64,000 bases of DNA from Mesorhizobium_K quangtriensis (GCF_040081925.1 NZ_JBEBMF010000003.1:1-64000), one strand, 5' to 3'. Positions 1 to 8,707 are shown, numbered from the stretch's first letter. Made by a program: numbers and translations. Notes: generated by a model not told the origin, from the letters alone.

Positions 1-332
1 GGCCGACAACACCGCGCGGCGGCGCAAAGAAGCCTTCAGTCCGCGTCCATCCTCACGCTCCCCAGTGGCAGTCGCGCCATCGCCGACATCGGCCGCACAT
101 CGAAATCCCCATAGCCATCGACCGTGGCCCGCGGCTTCCTGCATGAGAGGCTTTCGTACGCCTGCCGGCACCCGAAACCCTTCGCCGTTGCGGTCGTTCA
201 CGGCGGCTCCGTAGCTTCCTAAAAGCGGACATCGCCGGTGGCGACGTCACAAGCGGGTAGCGCCGAACATGGGGGGTTAGGAGGATGCCACCGCCCTTCA
301 TTTGCGGACGTTGGCGTCGCGCGGGTGCTGGA
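1..332. other. No supported gene
   Basis: I see no convincing coding region here. The open frames present are short and arginine-rich, as expected for chance frames in GC-rich DNA. The neighbouring gene on the right is already broken, so this stretch may be decayed or intergenic sequence. Confidence 0.5.
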
Positions 333-1051
333 TTACGGGTTAACGTTCAGGCACATTTCGGTTACGAGCTTCCGGCGGAGGGCGGCCGTGTAGTCGGTTA
401 TGTCCGTTGGCGCGATGACGAAGGCGGAGGGGCCGCCGATGACATTCTCAGCGAAGTACGATGCCAGTTGGATACGGGGATCCTGGTCCGGAACTGCGAT
501 GGCGTTGATGGTGTATCCCTTGGCGATTGCGTTCAGCCTGCTAGCTTCGACGGGGAGTCCATCGTTGTTTTTGCCGTTGGCGGAGATGTCGATCACTTTC
601 CTGATGGCCTCGTGCGGAAGCCGATCAAAAAACAGAGCCGCGACGTCAATCGCTGAGGACATCGACGTCCCGGCTCTCTCTCTGCGGCCCATACCGTCAT
701 AACCTTTGGCGCGGATCACCGAAGCTGCCGCCTCGGCGTCTTCGCGTCGGCAGATCTTCGTCCAAGGCCGATCCTCGTTCGACCGGGGCTCGACCATTCG
801 AAATAGGTCACGCTGATGCAACCGATATGATTGCGGGCGATCGCCCGAAGGATCTCCGGCGAGGTGAGCGCCTCGGCGTGGCCGTTACGCTGCAGATCAG
901 CGATGTCCGGATCGATCGAGGATGAGACATCAACGGCAAAGACTATTGCGACGTCCACCTCGGCTGCATGCGCATGCGACCGCCAAGGCATCGAAGCCGC
1001 AAATGCCCCGATCAAGCATCCAACCAAGCAAAGGTATGAATCCGCCTTCAT
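333..1051 (-). pseudogene. DUF1194 (vWA-like) secreted protein, frameshifted
   Basis: Two minus-strand frames together make one DUF1194 protein, a family of secreted von Willebrand A-like proteins of unknown role. The N-terminal part (from 1051) has a signal peptide ending near HAHAAEVDVA, then the MIDAS-like motif FAVDVSSSID and ISVTYFEWSS. The C-terminal part, down to 333, carries GTSMSSAIDVAALFF, RKVIDISANGKNNDG, NVIGGPSAFV and a typical end at RRKLVTEM. The reading frame must switch at about 760-785, where the first frame runs into basic nonsense. No single frame spans the gene. A sequencing error is the alternative explanation. The family assignment is from memory of its motifs, and I am fairly sure of it. 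Confidence 0.75.
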
Positions 1052-1206
1052 TGTTCCCCCAATTACTGTTCGCGACCAACCCGTGAAGTACAGCTAATCG
1101 AACTGCCGTCAGGATCGCGTTTGGGCCGGCGGAGGCGCTTCTTGCGCGGCGTTAGTTTTGCATTAGGGTTCCGTTAGAAGAGGCCCAAGGCAAAACTTTC
1201 CGAGCG

Positions 1207-3192
1207 ATGACGACTAGCGACATTACTGCCAGGCTGCGATTTTCGCTGTTCGGAGGCTTCCGGATCGAAGGGCGGCACGGTCAGGTCCGACTTACCGGCA
1301 AGCGAGGTCCGGCGATCATCGCATATCTTGCACGTTACCCTGGGATGATGGCGCCGAGGGAGAAATTGGCCGACCTGCTATGGAGCGACAGCCAACATTC
1401 GCGCAACAGCCTCAGGCAAACTCTCAGTCTTCTGCGGCGGGATTTCTCGCAGGCCGGGGTGGCCATCCTCCAAGCCCGGAATGACACGATTGGCCTGGAT
1501 GCGAACGCCGTTGAAACCGACGTGGAGGATTTCGAAGCAGGCTTAGCCGCCCGCTCGCCGCAGGAACTTGAGATGGCCGTTGGAGCATACAGTGGACCGT
1601 TTCTCGACGGATTCTTTCTGGACAGCGGGCCGTTCGACGACTGGGTGGCGTCAGAGCGCGACAGGTTGCTGAACCGGGCGCTGGAGTCTCTCGAAAAGCT
1701 TGCCTGCCTCGTCGATCCGCAATCCGGACTGGCCCTGGCCGATCGATTGCTGGCGATGGAGCCGACTCGGGAAGCCTCCTACCGGCTGAAGATCGAACTG
1801 CTTGTCGCATACGGCCAGCGCGACCGGGCGATGCGCACATACGAAGCGTGCGCAAGCATGCTGAAGAAGGAATTTGGCGTCGGGGTCAGCCCCGAGACAC
1901 AGGCGCTCTGGCAATCCATGATGTCGGGCGGGAATGTCGCGCGGCCTACGCTTCATCTGCATTCGACTACCGGCGTTCCGGCCGGCCAGCATCGCGCCCG
2001 CCCATCCATTAAAGTCGCCAACTTCGTCAATGTAACAGACGATCTGGCCGACGACTACTTCGCCCGCGGGCTCGTCCAGGACATTTCTACGGCGCTCTCC
2101 GAGGTGAGCGACTATGTCGTGCTTTCCGGCTTCTCGCCGGCGGAATACGGCGACCCGGGCGATGAACCCAATATTCCCGGGCCGCTGCGGGCGCGTTACG
2201 TGCTGAGCGGTAGCATCCAGAGATCCCACAATGACCTGAGGGTGAACGTTCAACTCATGGACGCCGCCAGCGGCCACAACGTGTGGGCCCAGAAATTTGA
2301 CAGCCGCTCCGAGAACGCGCTCGAGTTCCAGGACCGGATCGCGCAATCCGTTGTGCTAGCGGTTACGCTCGAGCTTCAGCTTTCGAACTGGAAGGTTCGC
2401 GACAAGAGCCCGCCCGGCCCTCCGGAGGTGCGCAGGCTCGTAAACGAAGCTCTCATGAAGTACTTCGAAATGACTCGGGAATCGCTCCCGATTGCGGTCG
2501 AACTCGCCGAAAACGCGCTCGCCATCGCGCCTGACAACGCCCGCGCAAAGCGCACGCTCTCCATCGCTATCACGGTGGGCGTTGCCTTTGGGGCGCTTCC
2601 ATGGAAAGCGGAGCAGATCGAGCGTGCCCTGGAGCTTGCGCAGGCGGCGGTGCGGGCCGTTCCTGACGATGAAATTGCGCGATGCATCCTTGCTTTCGCC
2701 TTTGAGTGTTCCGGCCGGATCGAGGAAGCCATTGTCGAATGCCGGCACGCGATAGACCTCAACCCGAGCTATCCTACGGCTAGAGGCGACATAGCGATGC
2801 TATATGCGCTGCGCGGGCAGGTGAAGGAGGCAATCCGGGAGGCCCAAGAGGGGATTCGTCTTGGGACCCATGACGTTATCGATTTCTGGCGCCATCACAG
2901 TTTGGTAATGGCCTACTTCGCCGGTGGCAACGACAGGCGGGCGCTCGAAGTCGCTCGCAAGGTGGTCAGAGCGAAGCCCGACTTCGTTCGGGGAGCGCTC
3001 TATTGGGCCGCAGCGGCGGCCGCCACCGGAAACAAGGAGGAGGCAATCCGCGCGGTACACCACTGCCTGTCCCAGCTTCCGTATCTCAATCGGGGCAATG
3101 TCTCGCCCGGTTTCGTGCCGCGATATGTGATGGATCAGCATCATTCCCGGTTCCTCGATATGCTGTCGATGGCCGGCCTTCCAGATAGCTGA
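1207..3192 (+). CDS. BTAD/SARP-type regulator with TolB-like domain and TPRs
   Basis: 661-aa cytoplasmic protein. Residues 1-100 look like an OmpR-type winged helix (LRFSLFGGFRIEG, RNSLRQTLSLLRRDF). Residues 100-245 form a bacterial transcriptional activation domain rich in helices. Residues 265-400 resemble the domain found after cyclase or SARP modules in rhizobia (YFARGLVQDIS, ARYVLSGSIQ, VWAQKFD). The rest, about 430-640, is tetratricopeptide-like. No cyclase catalytic domain is present, so I infer a DNA-binding regulator or signalling scaffold. It stands alone, with a 155-base gap upstream. No ligand or target can be read from the sequence. ATG at 1207 gives the family-like N-terminus. 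Confidence 0.8.
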   Translation: MTTSDITARLRFSLFGGFRIEGRHGQVRLTGKRGPAIIAYLARYPGMMAPREKLADLLWSDSQHSRNSLRQTLSLLRRDFSQAGVAILQARNDTIGLDANAVETDVEDFEAGLAARSPQELEMAVGAYSGPFLDGFFLDSGPFDDWVASERDRLLNRALESLEKLACLVDPQSGLALADRLLAMEPTREASYRLKIELLVAYGQRDRAMRTYEACASMLKKEFGVGVSPETQALWQSMMSGGNVARPTLHLHSTTGVPAGQHRARPSIKVANFVNVTDDLADDYFARGLVQDISTALSEVSDYVVLSGFSPAEYGDPGDEPNIPGPLRARYVLSGSIQRSHNDLRVNVQLMDAASGHNVWAQKFDSRSENALEFQDRIAQSVVLAVTLELQLSNWKVRDKSPPGPPEVRRLVNEALMKYFEMTRESLPIAVELAENALAIAPDNARAKRTLSIAITVGVAFGALPWKAEQIERALELAQAAVRAVPDDEIARCILAFAFECSGRIEEAIVECRHAIDLNPSYPTARGDIAMLYALRGQVKEAIREAQEGIRLGTHDVIDFWRHHSLVMAYFAGGNDRRALEVARKVVRAKPDFVRGALYWAAAAAATGNKEEAIRAVHHCLSQLPYLNRGNVSPGFVPRYVMDQHHSRFLDMLSMAGLPDS

Positions 3193-3616
3193 TATTGGCT
3201 TGGCAGTTGTGACCCGCTGACACGCGGAATCGAGGAGGTAGAGCGCCACGAAGTTTCCCCGGGAAACTCCTGTGCACTAGAGCTACCGCAAATCCCCAAA
3301 GCGACTGGCGAGAACGGAACCCTCGAAGACTGTCGTGCCACTACATGCGGATGAGTGCTTACACGCGGCTGCTGACTTGGATTTCACCATCATATATTCT
3401 GAAGCTTGGAGTGAGATGTCCGCAAGCAGTCAGACTACACGAAATCTTGGGTCATAACGGTGCTCTAACGCTAATATAACGGCAGGATGCCATTCGGCAG
3501 CCTCCGCTAGACGCTGTTGTGACGAGCGGTGTTTATAGCCGAGATAGAAAATGGGGGGATCGGCCTTTTTCGCCAATTTATGCGCGCAGTTGCAGTCCGG
3601 GAGGGGGAACTTTTCT
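3193..3616. other. Intergenic region before the autotransporter
   Basis: About 420 bases without a supported gene. It is less GC-rich than its surroundings, with AT-rich stretches near 3360-3500 that could hold the promoter of the downstream protease gene. I cannot name a specific box. The purine-rich stretch GGGAGGGGGAAC at 3599-3610 is a plausible ribosome binding site for the start at 3617. Confidence 0.4.
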
Positions 3617-5719
3617 ATGTGCGTCAGACTATTTTTCTATACACTTCTGTCGGTGCTTCCGACCGTATCCCACGCTCAAGTTGCTAATTGGGATGTTGAT
3701 GGGTCCGACGAATTCGCAGCGCGGATCGCCGATGCGTCGTTGCCTGTCACGCTAAGTTCGCCGGACATACAGCCGATCGATCCCGTAGAATTTTCCGCCA
3801 ACTGGGGACTTGCGGCCATCGGAGCCGACAAGGCACTCCAGAGGGGCCTTACGGGAGCCGGCGTCCGGGTTGGCGTGGTCGATGGTTCGATGCAGCTTTC
3901 CCACCCGGAGTTCTCCGGGCGCGCTGATGTATTCCAGTTCGATGATGTCGATGACGGGAACCATGGCACACATGTCGGCGGCATAATAGGCGCCGCGCAG
4001 GATGGCACGGGCATGCAGGGTGTGGCGCCCGGCGTGCTGTTGTCTTCTATCCGCGTTTTCAGGGCGTCGAACGGATATCACTTGGGTAATCAGCAGACGG
4101 CGGACGGCTACGATGCAGCGATCGCGGCAGGAATCCGTCTGTTCAACAATTCCTGGGGTTCGATTACAGATATCCGCGAACTTCCAGGCGTATCAGACGT
4201 TCGGTCCGAAGTGGGCACGGCGGCGCTGGAAGCATATCGTCGCGCGGTAAGCGCCGATGCCGTGCTGGTTTGGTCAGCCGGCAACAATCATTTTCCGGAT
4301 CCGCTACCACAACCCGCACTCCCATACTTTTTCCCTGAGCTTGAATCGAACTGGGTAGCCGTTGCATCGGTGAACCAGGCGCTCGAATTGTCATCGTTTT
4401 CCAATGCCTGCGGTGTTGCCGCAAGGTGGTGCATTTCTGCTCCGGGCAGCGACATCTATTCTACCTGGACAACGGATGCCTACTATACGGAATCCGGCAC
4501 TTCGATGGCGGCGCCTCATGTCACCGGGTCGCTCGCGATCGCCAAGCAGATGTTCCCCAACGCGTCGGGGTCCGAGTTGACCCGGATCGCTTTCCAGACG
4601 GCAACCGACCTCGGCGCACCGGGCATAGACGAAATCTACGGCTGGGGTCTGCTCAACCTCGGCAACATTGTCGACATGATCGAACCGGAGACAGCTTCGT
4701 TCTTCGCCAACGCTGCCTGGTCGCGTTTCTCGACGCTTCAGCACGTCGCTGCGGCCATCCCCCAGGATGATACCGGCTCGGCTGTCTTCGCGGGCGATCA
4801 GGCTGCCGCATTTACGTCGTTCTGGCCGCTCGAAGGCAAGGGAGACGGCATAGCACTCGCTGGCGAAGACGACGGACCACATCCCAGGGTCTGGGTTGGA
4901 GCCTTGTATGGCGCCTCCCACCTCGGGGCAGCGCCCGACAATCCGGGAGCCGAAAGCGAGACAACCGCCGCCTTGCTCGGCGTGGACCTTATAGCTACCG
5001 ATACGGAACGCTTCGGCATCGCCGCGGGCTATTCTCGCACTGATCTGACGAGCGACGTTCCGGGCGACGATGCTGACGAGGATGGCTACCATCTTCTTGC
5101 CTATGGACACTGGAAGAGCGACGGCTGGTTCGCGGCCGGCGTCGGCCAGGCGGCCTACTTTGACCAGTCGATAACGCGGTCCAACATTTCCGGCGCACAG
5201 GGCACATCCTTGACGCCGGTCGGCGCCAGTTCACCCGCTACCTGGGCTGGGGAACTGGACGGCCGCTTCGGCCGTGAGTGGATTTCCAACGGCTACGAGG
5301 TGGCGCCATACGTCGCCGCCGCTATCCGCTGGCAGGATACAGCGGTTTTCGAGGAAACAGGGGCTGGCATATTCTCGCTATCCGTTCAGTCTTCAAACTT
5401 CGGACAATTCGAAATCGGTCCTGGCGTCAGGTTCCGGTCGCCCGAAATCCAATTCGAGAGCCTTGTTGCCCGCGCGTCCTTCGATGCCGGCTACTCTTAC
5501 CTCGCGGGAGACCGCGACTACCTGACCTACGCGAAACTTCTGGGCACAAGCATAGAGGGAACGACAGCCGAGGTCGGCGAGCACATCCTCAGAATCGGGG
5601 CAGATTTGAAGGTCACCGGAAACGACGGAAACACGTCCGGCATCATCGCGTACAGCGGCCTCTTCCAGGAAAACGCGACAACGCAGACGGTCTCGGCAAG
5701 CCTGCGGCAAGCCTTTTGA
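3617..5719 (+). CDS. Subtilisin-family (S8) autotransporter serine protease
   Basis: I start at ATG 3617, which gives a clean signal peptide (MCVRLFFYTLLSVLPTVSHA) behind a purine-rich ribosome binding site. A frame open from 3551 would put 22 non-signal residues in front. The product is 700 aa. Peptidase S8 triad: Asp89 (VGVVDGS), His116 (NHGTHVGG) and Ser296 (GTSMAAPHV). The oxyanion Asn lies in FNNSWGS. From about residue 430 the protein becomes an autotransporter beta-barrel with alternating Gly/aromatic strands, ending in a terminal Phe (SLRQAF), the usual outer-membrane signature. The passenger is nearly all protease, with little or no long beta-helix stalk. It likely processes surface or secreted proteins; the substrate is unknown. 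It is monocistronic. Confidence 0.9.
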   Translation: MCVRLFFYTLLSVLPTVSHAQVANWDVDGSDEFAARIADASLPVTLSSPDIQPIDPVEFSANWGLAAIGADKALQRGLTGAGVRVGVVDGSMQLSHPEFSGRADVFQFDDVDDGNHGTHVGGIIGAAQDGTGMQGVAPGVLLSSIRVFRASNGYHLGNQQTADGYDAAIAAGIRLFNNSWGSITDIRELPGVSDVRSEVGTAALEAYRRAVSADAVLVWSAGNNHFPDPLPQPALPYFFPELESNWVAVASVNQALELSSFSNACGVAARWCISAPGSDIYSTWTTDAYYTESGTSMAAPHVTGSLAIAKQMFPNASGSELTRIAFQTATDLGAPGIDEIYGWGLLNLGNIVDMIEPETASFFANAAWSRFSTLQHVAAAIPQDDTGSAVFAGDQAAAFTSFWPLEGKGDGIALAGEDDGPHPRVWVGALYGASHLGAAPDNPGAESETTAALLGVDLIATDTERFGIAAGYSRTDLTSDVPGDDADEDGYHLLAYGHWKSDGWFAAGVGQAAYFDQSITRSNISGAQGTSLTPVGASSPATWAGELDGRFGREWISNGYEVAPYVAAAIRWQDTAVFEETGAGIFSLSVQSSNFGQFEIGPGVRFRSPEIQFESLVARASFDAGYSYLAGDRDYLTYAKLLGTSIEGTTAEVGEHILRIGADLKVTGNDGNTSGIIAYSGLFQENATTQTVSASLRQAF

Positions 5720-5801
5720 AGGTCGCGGCAGAGCTACAGAATGTCAGCTTGGGCTTTGGAACATGACAGTGGTCCGTCGGATATTTATCGATCCAGCTCG
5801 T

Positions 5802-5906
5802 TCACGCCGCTAGCTGTTCGCCTGCTGACGGAACGCCCCGATCCTTCACCAGCCTCACCGCCTCAAGCGTGAACCCGCGGCTGAACTTCCTTCGCCGCAT
5901 ATCCAT
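5802..5906 (-). mobile_element. IS3-family OrfA N-terminal stub
   Basis: Minus strand from ATG 5906 reads a 34-aa peptide containing RRRKFSRGF, TLEAVRLVKDRGV and then a stop. This is the conserved start of an IS3-family transposase OrfA (helix-turn-helix subunit). Only the N-terminus survives: after GV the sequence leaves the family and stops. No OrfB or terminal inverted repeat could be found near it. It is a transposition scar next to another broken gene. Confidence 0.6.
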
Positions 5907-5924
5907 TCTCCAGTTCCGGCAAAC

Positions 5925-6160
5925 ACTTTATCTCGGTGTCCACGAACCGGCAGCAGGCCAAGGCGAGGCCACGCCGGTCGACTAAGGCAGGTCTCGCCTC
6001 AAAGTGACGTTCCTGCCCGAGTTCGTCCGGTGGATACCCTTCACCAAAGGCGACTACTGGGTTCTGAACCTCGCCGACGATTACTTGGTCTCCCTGGTCG
6101 GCACGTCGATCGCAGATTTCTGTGGCTGCTTTCGAAAACTCCTTCGCTGAGCGCCGATAC
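5925..6160 (+). pseudogene. Bacterial lipocalin (Blc-type) remnant
   Basis: On the plus strand, 6000-6095 reads KVTFLPEFVRWIPFTKGDYW and then VLNLADDYLVSLVGT, very close to the core of outer-membrane lipocalin Blc. After GT the match jumps to another frame, giving VDRRFLWLLSKTP, the next conserved block, so there is a frameshift near 6095-6105. Upstream (about 5930-5990) faint matches are interrupted by a stop. No start or signal peptide remains, so the gene is dead. It abuts the IS3 stub, which suggests insertion damage. Confidence 0.65.
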
Positions 6161-6643
6161 GCGGAGATCGCAGGCGAGCAAGTGTGCGTCGCGCCGTGGC
6201 TTGCGCCAGTAGACCCGTCGGCCGTCCGCCACATCCAGATACTCGTCGGCAGCGGCGATCGGGATGGCCTCCGCCGCATGCGGGACGAACTGCATCAGCG
6301 GGTCCGGTTCGCCATCACCGTCGCCGGGCTGGCAGCCTCGCGGACGGAACTCCAGGAGTTTCAGCAGGGATGCCGAAACCTGCCAGCTTCCAGCCGCCAC
6401 GGCGGCCGCGTCGGCCAGCGTCAGCGCGCCGGTCGTGTGCAGCGCGTGGGCTATCGCCAGCCTTGTGCAGGTCTGCACGCCCTGTGTTCGCTCTGCGGGC
6501 GCCCTGGAAAGGGAGTTCTGGCCCCAACGCTCCAAGACACCGTGGACGAATGCGATGTCGCATCCGAGCGCGTCCGCCAGATCCTGATCTGACATCCGGC
6601 CGTCCAGCCAGCACGAGGGTCGATCCATCGTCATCGCGCTCAT
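6041..6643 (-). CDS. Hypothetical protein downstream of PtsN-like gene
   Basis: 200-aa protein without a family I recognise. I place the start at ATG 6643, which overlaps the stop of the upstream PtsN-like gene; a longer frame opens at 6712. The N-terminus (MSDQDLADALGCDIAFVHGVLERWG) looks like a helix-turn-helix. The middle is alanine-rich and helical (ALTLADAAAVAAGSWQVSASLLKLLEF). A segment near residues 130-160 (DEYLDVADGRRVYWRKPRRDA) is well formed. The last 40 residues lie antisense to the lipocalin remnant and are arginine-rich, so the native end may be lost and the true gene may stop near 6180. Translational coupling to the PtsN-like gene suggests a shared role. Confidence 0.5.
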   Translation of the reverse strand: MSAMTMDRPSCWLDGRMSDQDLADALGCDIAFVHGVLERWGQNSLSRAPAERTQGVQTCTRLAIAHALHTTGALTLADAAAVAAGSWQVSASLLKLLEFRPRGCQPGDGDGEPDPLMQFVPHAAEAIPIAAADEYLDVADGRRVYWRKPRRDAHLLACDLRVSALSEGVFESSHRNLRSTCRPGRPSNRRRGSEPSSRLW

Positions 6644-7167
6644 CTCCAAGCCCACCTTGTTGCTGCCTGCGTTCGAGGCATCATCGCCGACAGGCCAGGG
6701 ATCGAGGCACAACCGGAGTCCTTGGGCTCACCGAGATGCTGCAAGACCTCCTCGGCCGACGCAGCGGCTCTGACCTTCTTCAAGACCTGCGGACGGGAGA
6801 GGTGCCTGCAGAAGCGCGCCAGAGCGTTCAGGAATTCAGTCGAGCCCTCGCGCGGCCAGACGACCCCGAGTACGACATCCACGCACTGCTCGTCGGACGC
6901 GTCGTAAGGGATCTGATGTTCGAGGACTGCAAGGACAGGAGCCGGCTCCCCCAATCCGCCAGGCATCGCGTGAGGCATGCCGATGCCTTGGCCGATGCAG
7001 GTAGCGCCGAGCTTCTCCCTGTCGAGCAGTGCCGACAGAACTGAAAAGAAAGCAAGTCCGGTCCGAGAAGCAAGCTGGCGCGCCATGGCCTCCAGAAGCG
7101 GGCGTTTCGCCTGCGCCGGATGGCGCATCAGGACGTCCTGGGGACGCAGGAGATCGAGGATTTCCAT
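6640..7167 (-). CDS. PTS EIIA / PtsN-like regulatory protein
   Basis: 175 aa, fructose/nitrogen-type EIIA fold. The phosphorylated histidine is His66 in GQGIGMPHA. Flanking motifs agree with the family (KRPLLEAMARQLASRTG near 21-37, LDREKLGATCIGQGIG, VDVVLGVVWP, FLNALARFCRHL). Proteins of this group take phosphate from PTSNtr and regulate nitrogen, potassium or stress functions; they do not transport sugar alone. The chromosomal ptsN normally sits beside rpoN/hpf, so this copy in accessory DNA is probably a paralogue. The C-terminus is about 20 residues longer than usual and looks unstructured. Confidence 0.8.
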   Translation of the reverse strand: MEILDLLRPQDVLMRHPAQAKRPLLEAMARQLASRTGLAFFSVLSALLDREKLGATCIGQGIGMPHAMPGGLGEPAPVLAVLEHQIPYDASDEQCVDVVLGVVWPREGSTEFLNALARFCRHLSRPQVLKKVRAAASAEEVLQHLGEPKDSGCASIPGLSAMMPRTQAATRWAWR

Positions 7168-7349
7168 GAATGACTCCCCGCCACGGCCGAACGCCGCAGG
7201 CGACCGCCCGCGATCGCGGGCGCGAAGATCGAATGAGGTTGCTTGAGCCTTGGCGGACCCGGACGCTGAGCCAGGGGTCAGATCGCGTCCGGGTTAGATG
7301 CCCGCTTTGAGCAGGCGCGCGCCGTCGAGGCGCACGAAGGCTGGCATTC

Positions 7350-7904
7350 TCAGCATGGAGCGAACCTACCCGTTGCTGCCGACGAAGCAAGCCCTGAAAC
7401 GGTCCCGTTGCGGACTGCCACAGGTCGGCCTGAAGACAGTTCCGCCCGGACAGGCGCCGCGCCCGAGACGAGGGACGCGAAGATTTCGCGAAGCCCGGCC
7501 TCTTCGATCGAGACCGCCGCCTCGGCAGGAGGCATCCAGCGACGGATCACCTTCACGTCGTTCGGCCAGCTGACCAAGGTGCCCCAGACATGGAGCCCAT
7601 GGACCGTCACCTCGATCGCCTTGCGGCTGCCGCATGGTCGGAGTCTCAGCGCCACGTATCGCCCGAGCGGTTCGGAACCGACCCTTCCCGTGATGCCGGC
7701 TTCATGGAAGGCCGCGCGGTCGGCGGACTGGAGCTCCGTTCTCGTGCCGGAACAGCGGGCTGCCGGAACGCGCCAGCTTCCGCCCCTCCGCGGGCGCAGG
7801 AGCATGACTTCGAGGTTCCCGTCGCAGTTCATGCGCCACGGGAGCGCTGCGTGTTCCTTCAGGATGTCGCCGGAAGCTGCCGGGTTGCTGATGGACCGCA
7901 TCAT
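7350..7904 (-). CDS. Nudix-like protein with degenerate catalytic box
   Basis: 184 aa. The opening LPWRMNCDGNLEVMLLRPR, then GSWRVPAAR, matches the start of Nudix hydrolases (diphosphoinositol polyphosphate type), and VTVHGLHVWGTL, RRWMPPAEAA and the C-terminal helix fit as well. The Nudix box itself is damaged. Where the family has REaxEEaGv, this protein has DRAAFHEAGI, losing two of the metal-binding glutamates. It is probably inactive as a pyrophosphohydrolase, so either a decaying gene or a binding-only relative. Its start overlaps the stop of a small zinc-ribbon-like frame upstream. Confidence 0.65.
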   Translation of the reverse strand: MMRSISNPAASGDILKEHAALPWRMNCDGNLEVMLLRPRRGGSWRVPAARCSGTRTELQSADRAAFHEAGITGRVGSEPLGRYVALRLRPCGSRKAIEVTVHGLHVWGTLVSWPNDVKVIRRWMPPAEAAVSIEEAGLREIFASLVSGAAPVRAELSSGRPVAVRNGTVSGLASSAATGRFAPC

Positions 7905-8083
7905 GACCGCGCCCCCATCTCCGACGAGATAACGCGCGAAAGCGCGGGAATCCGGGACGGGCCCGCGGAGCTATGGGCGGGCGGAGACAGGCACCAGGGA
8001 CATCGGCTGGCGGAGAGGGGCAGATGGCGGTTGCAGGGACGGCATATCAGCCGTGAACGGGGGGCTCTCATCGGACACTCCAT
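7901..8083 (-). CDS. Small Cys-rich (zinc-ribbon-like) protein, putative
   Basis: 60-aa frame whose stop overlaps the start of the Nudix-like gene (a four-base overlap, typical of coupling). It contains CRPCNRHLPLSASRCPWC, two CxxC knuckles 11 residues apart, as in a small zinc ribbon. The C-terminal half is serine-rich and unremarkable. I cannot assign a family. The spacing of the cysteines and the coupling are the only reasons to call it; it could be a chance frame. Confidence 0.4.
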   Translation of the reverse strand: MECPMRAPRSRLICRPCNRHLPLSASRCPWCLSPPAHSSAGPSRIPALSRVISSEMGARS

Positions 8084-8533
8084 CGATGCGGCGCTCGGCG
8101 CCGCAGGATCAGACCGCAGGTTTCGTAGAGATTTCCCGGAGCAGGATCAGGTGCGGAAATCAGGGTGAGGAAGCCTGCTCCGGGGGCGGATGCGACCGTT
8201 CCCGGCAAGCCTCGAAACCTTGATGAAAGTCTCCATGCACATGCCGTGGATATAGCCGTTCGCAGCCTTCATTACGAGGCGACCTTATGTCGCCCGGCCG
8301 ACGGCATTCCGCTGGAAAGACGGTTTGACATCGCCTGTCGTCTGGCCAAGATGCGGCGGTGACTACCTACTCCGACATACGGCTTCCTTTCCGGAAGCGT
8401 CCGAAAAACGGCATCTAGCCCTGGCTCGTGCAGCCTCGGGCGGCGGGCCAGGGACATTCCTTTCACATCATGGATCAACCGCGCCGCGAGCTGCCATGCA
8501 GCCGTGCGCGGCGCCGTCAGGAAGGAAGCCGTC
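8084..8533. other. Region without a firm gene
   Basis: 450 bases. A plus-strand frame at 8165-8362 (65 aa, ending RRFDIACRLAKMRR) has normal amino acid composition in its last two thirds but no recognisable family or good ribosome binding site. I leave it as unresolved. The AGGAAGGA near 8519-8528 belongs to the small gene that follows. Confidence 0.35.
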
Positions 8534-8656
8534 ATGGCAAAACGGAAAGGCAACAAGGAAGCCCGAAAGCCCAAGCTGCAAAAGGCAGAGAAGACCGGAA
8601 CCGGTTCCGTGTCGGAGCTCATGGTGCGAGCGACGATGCCGGGCAAGCGGCGATAG
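8534..8656 (+). CDS. Small basic protein (40 aa)
   Basis: Starts at ATG 8534 with a good ribosome binding site (AGGAAGGA) and reads MAKRKGNKEARKPKLQKAEK followed by a short hydrophilic tail. It is very rich in lysine and arginine. Short proteins beginning MA(K)xKGN-EA-KPK are frequent in rhizobia as uncharacterised conserved ORFs; I recognise this from memory only. A strong hairpin terminator follows within a few bases, which supports a real, separately transcribed gene. Its function is unknown; nucleic-acid binding is possible given its charge. Confidence 0.6.
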   Translation: MAKRKGNKEARKPKLQKAEKTGTGSVSELMVRATMPGKRR

Positions 8657-8658
8657 GA

Positions 8659-8698
8659 AAAGCCCTGCACGCGGAAAGTTCTCCGCGTGCAGGGCTTC
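8659..8698 (+). terminator. Strong hairpin terminator
   Basis: A perfect inverted repeat of about 15 bp: AAGCCCTGCACGCGGA (8660-8675) pairs with 8682-8697, with a 6-base loop. It lies immediately after the small basic gene. There is only a short T-containing tail on the plus strand. On the minus strand the arm is followed by CCTATCG, so it is likelier to serve the plus-strand gene. Confidence 0.65.
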
Positions 8699-8707
8699 GT
8701 CAAAGGG

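Noticed and set aside
6184..7044. 286-aa plus-strand open frame
   Set aside because: Arginine/proline-rich antisense of the PtsN-like and unknown genes; no ribosome binding site.
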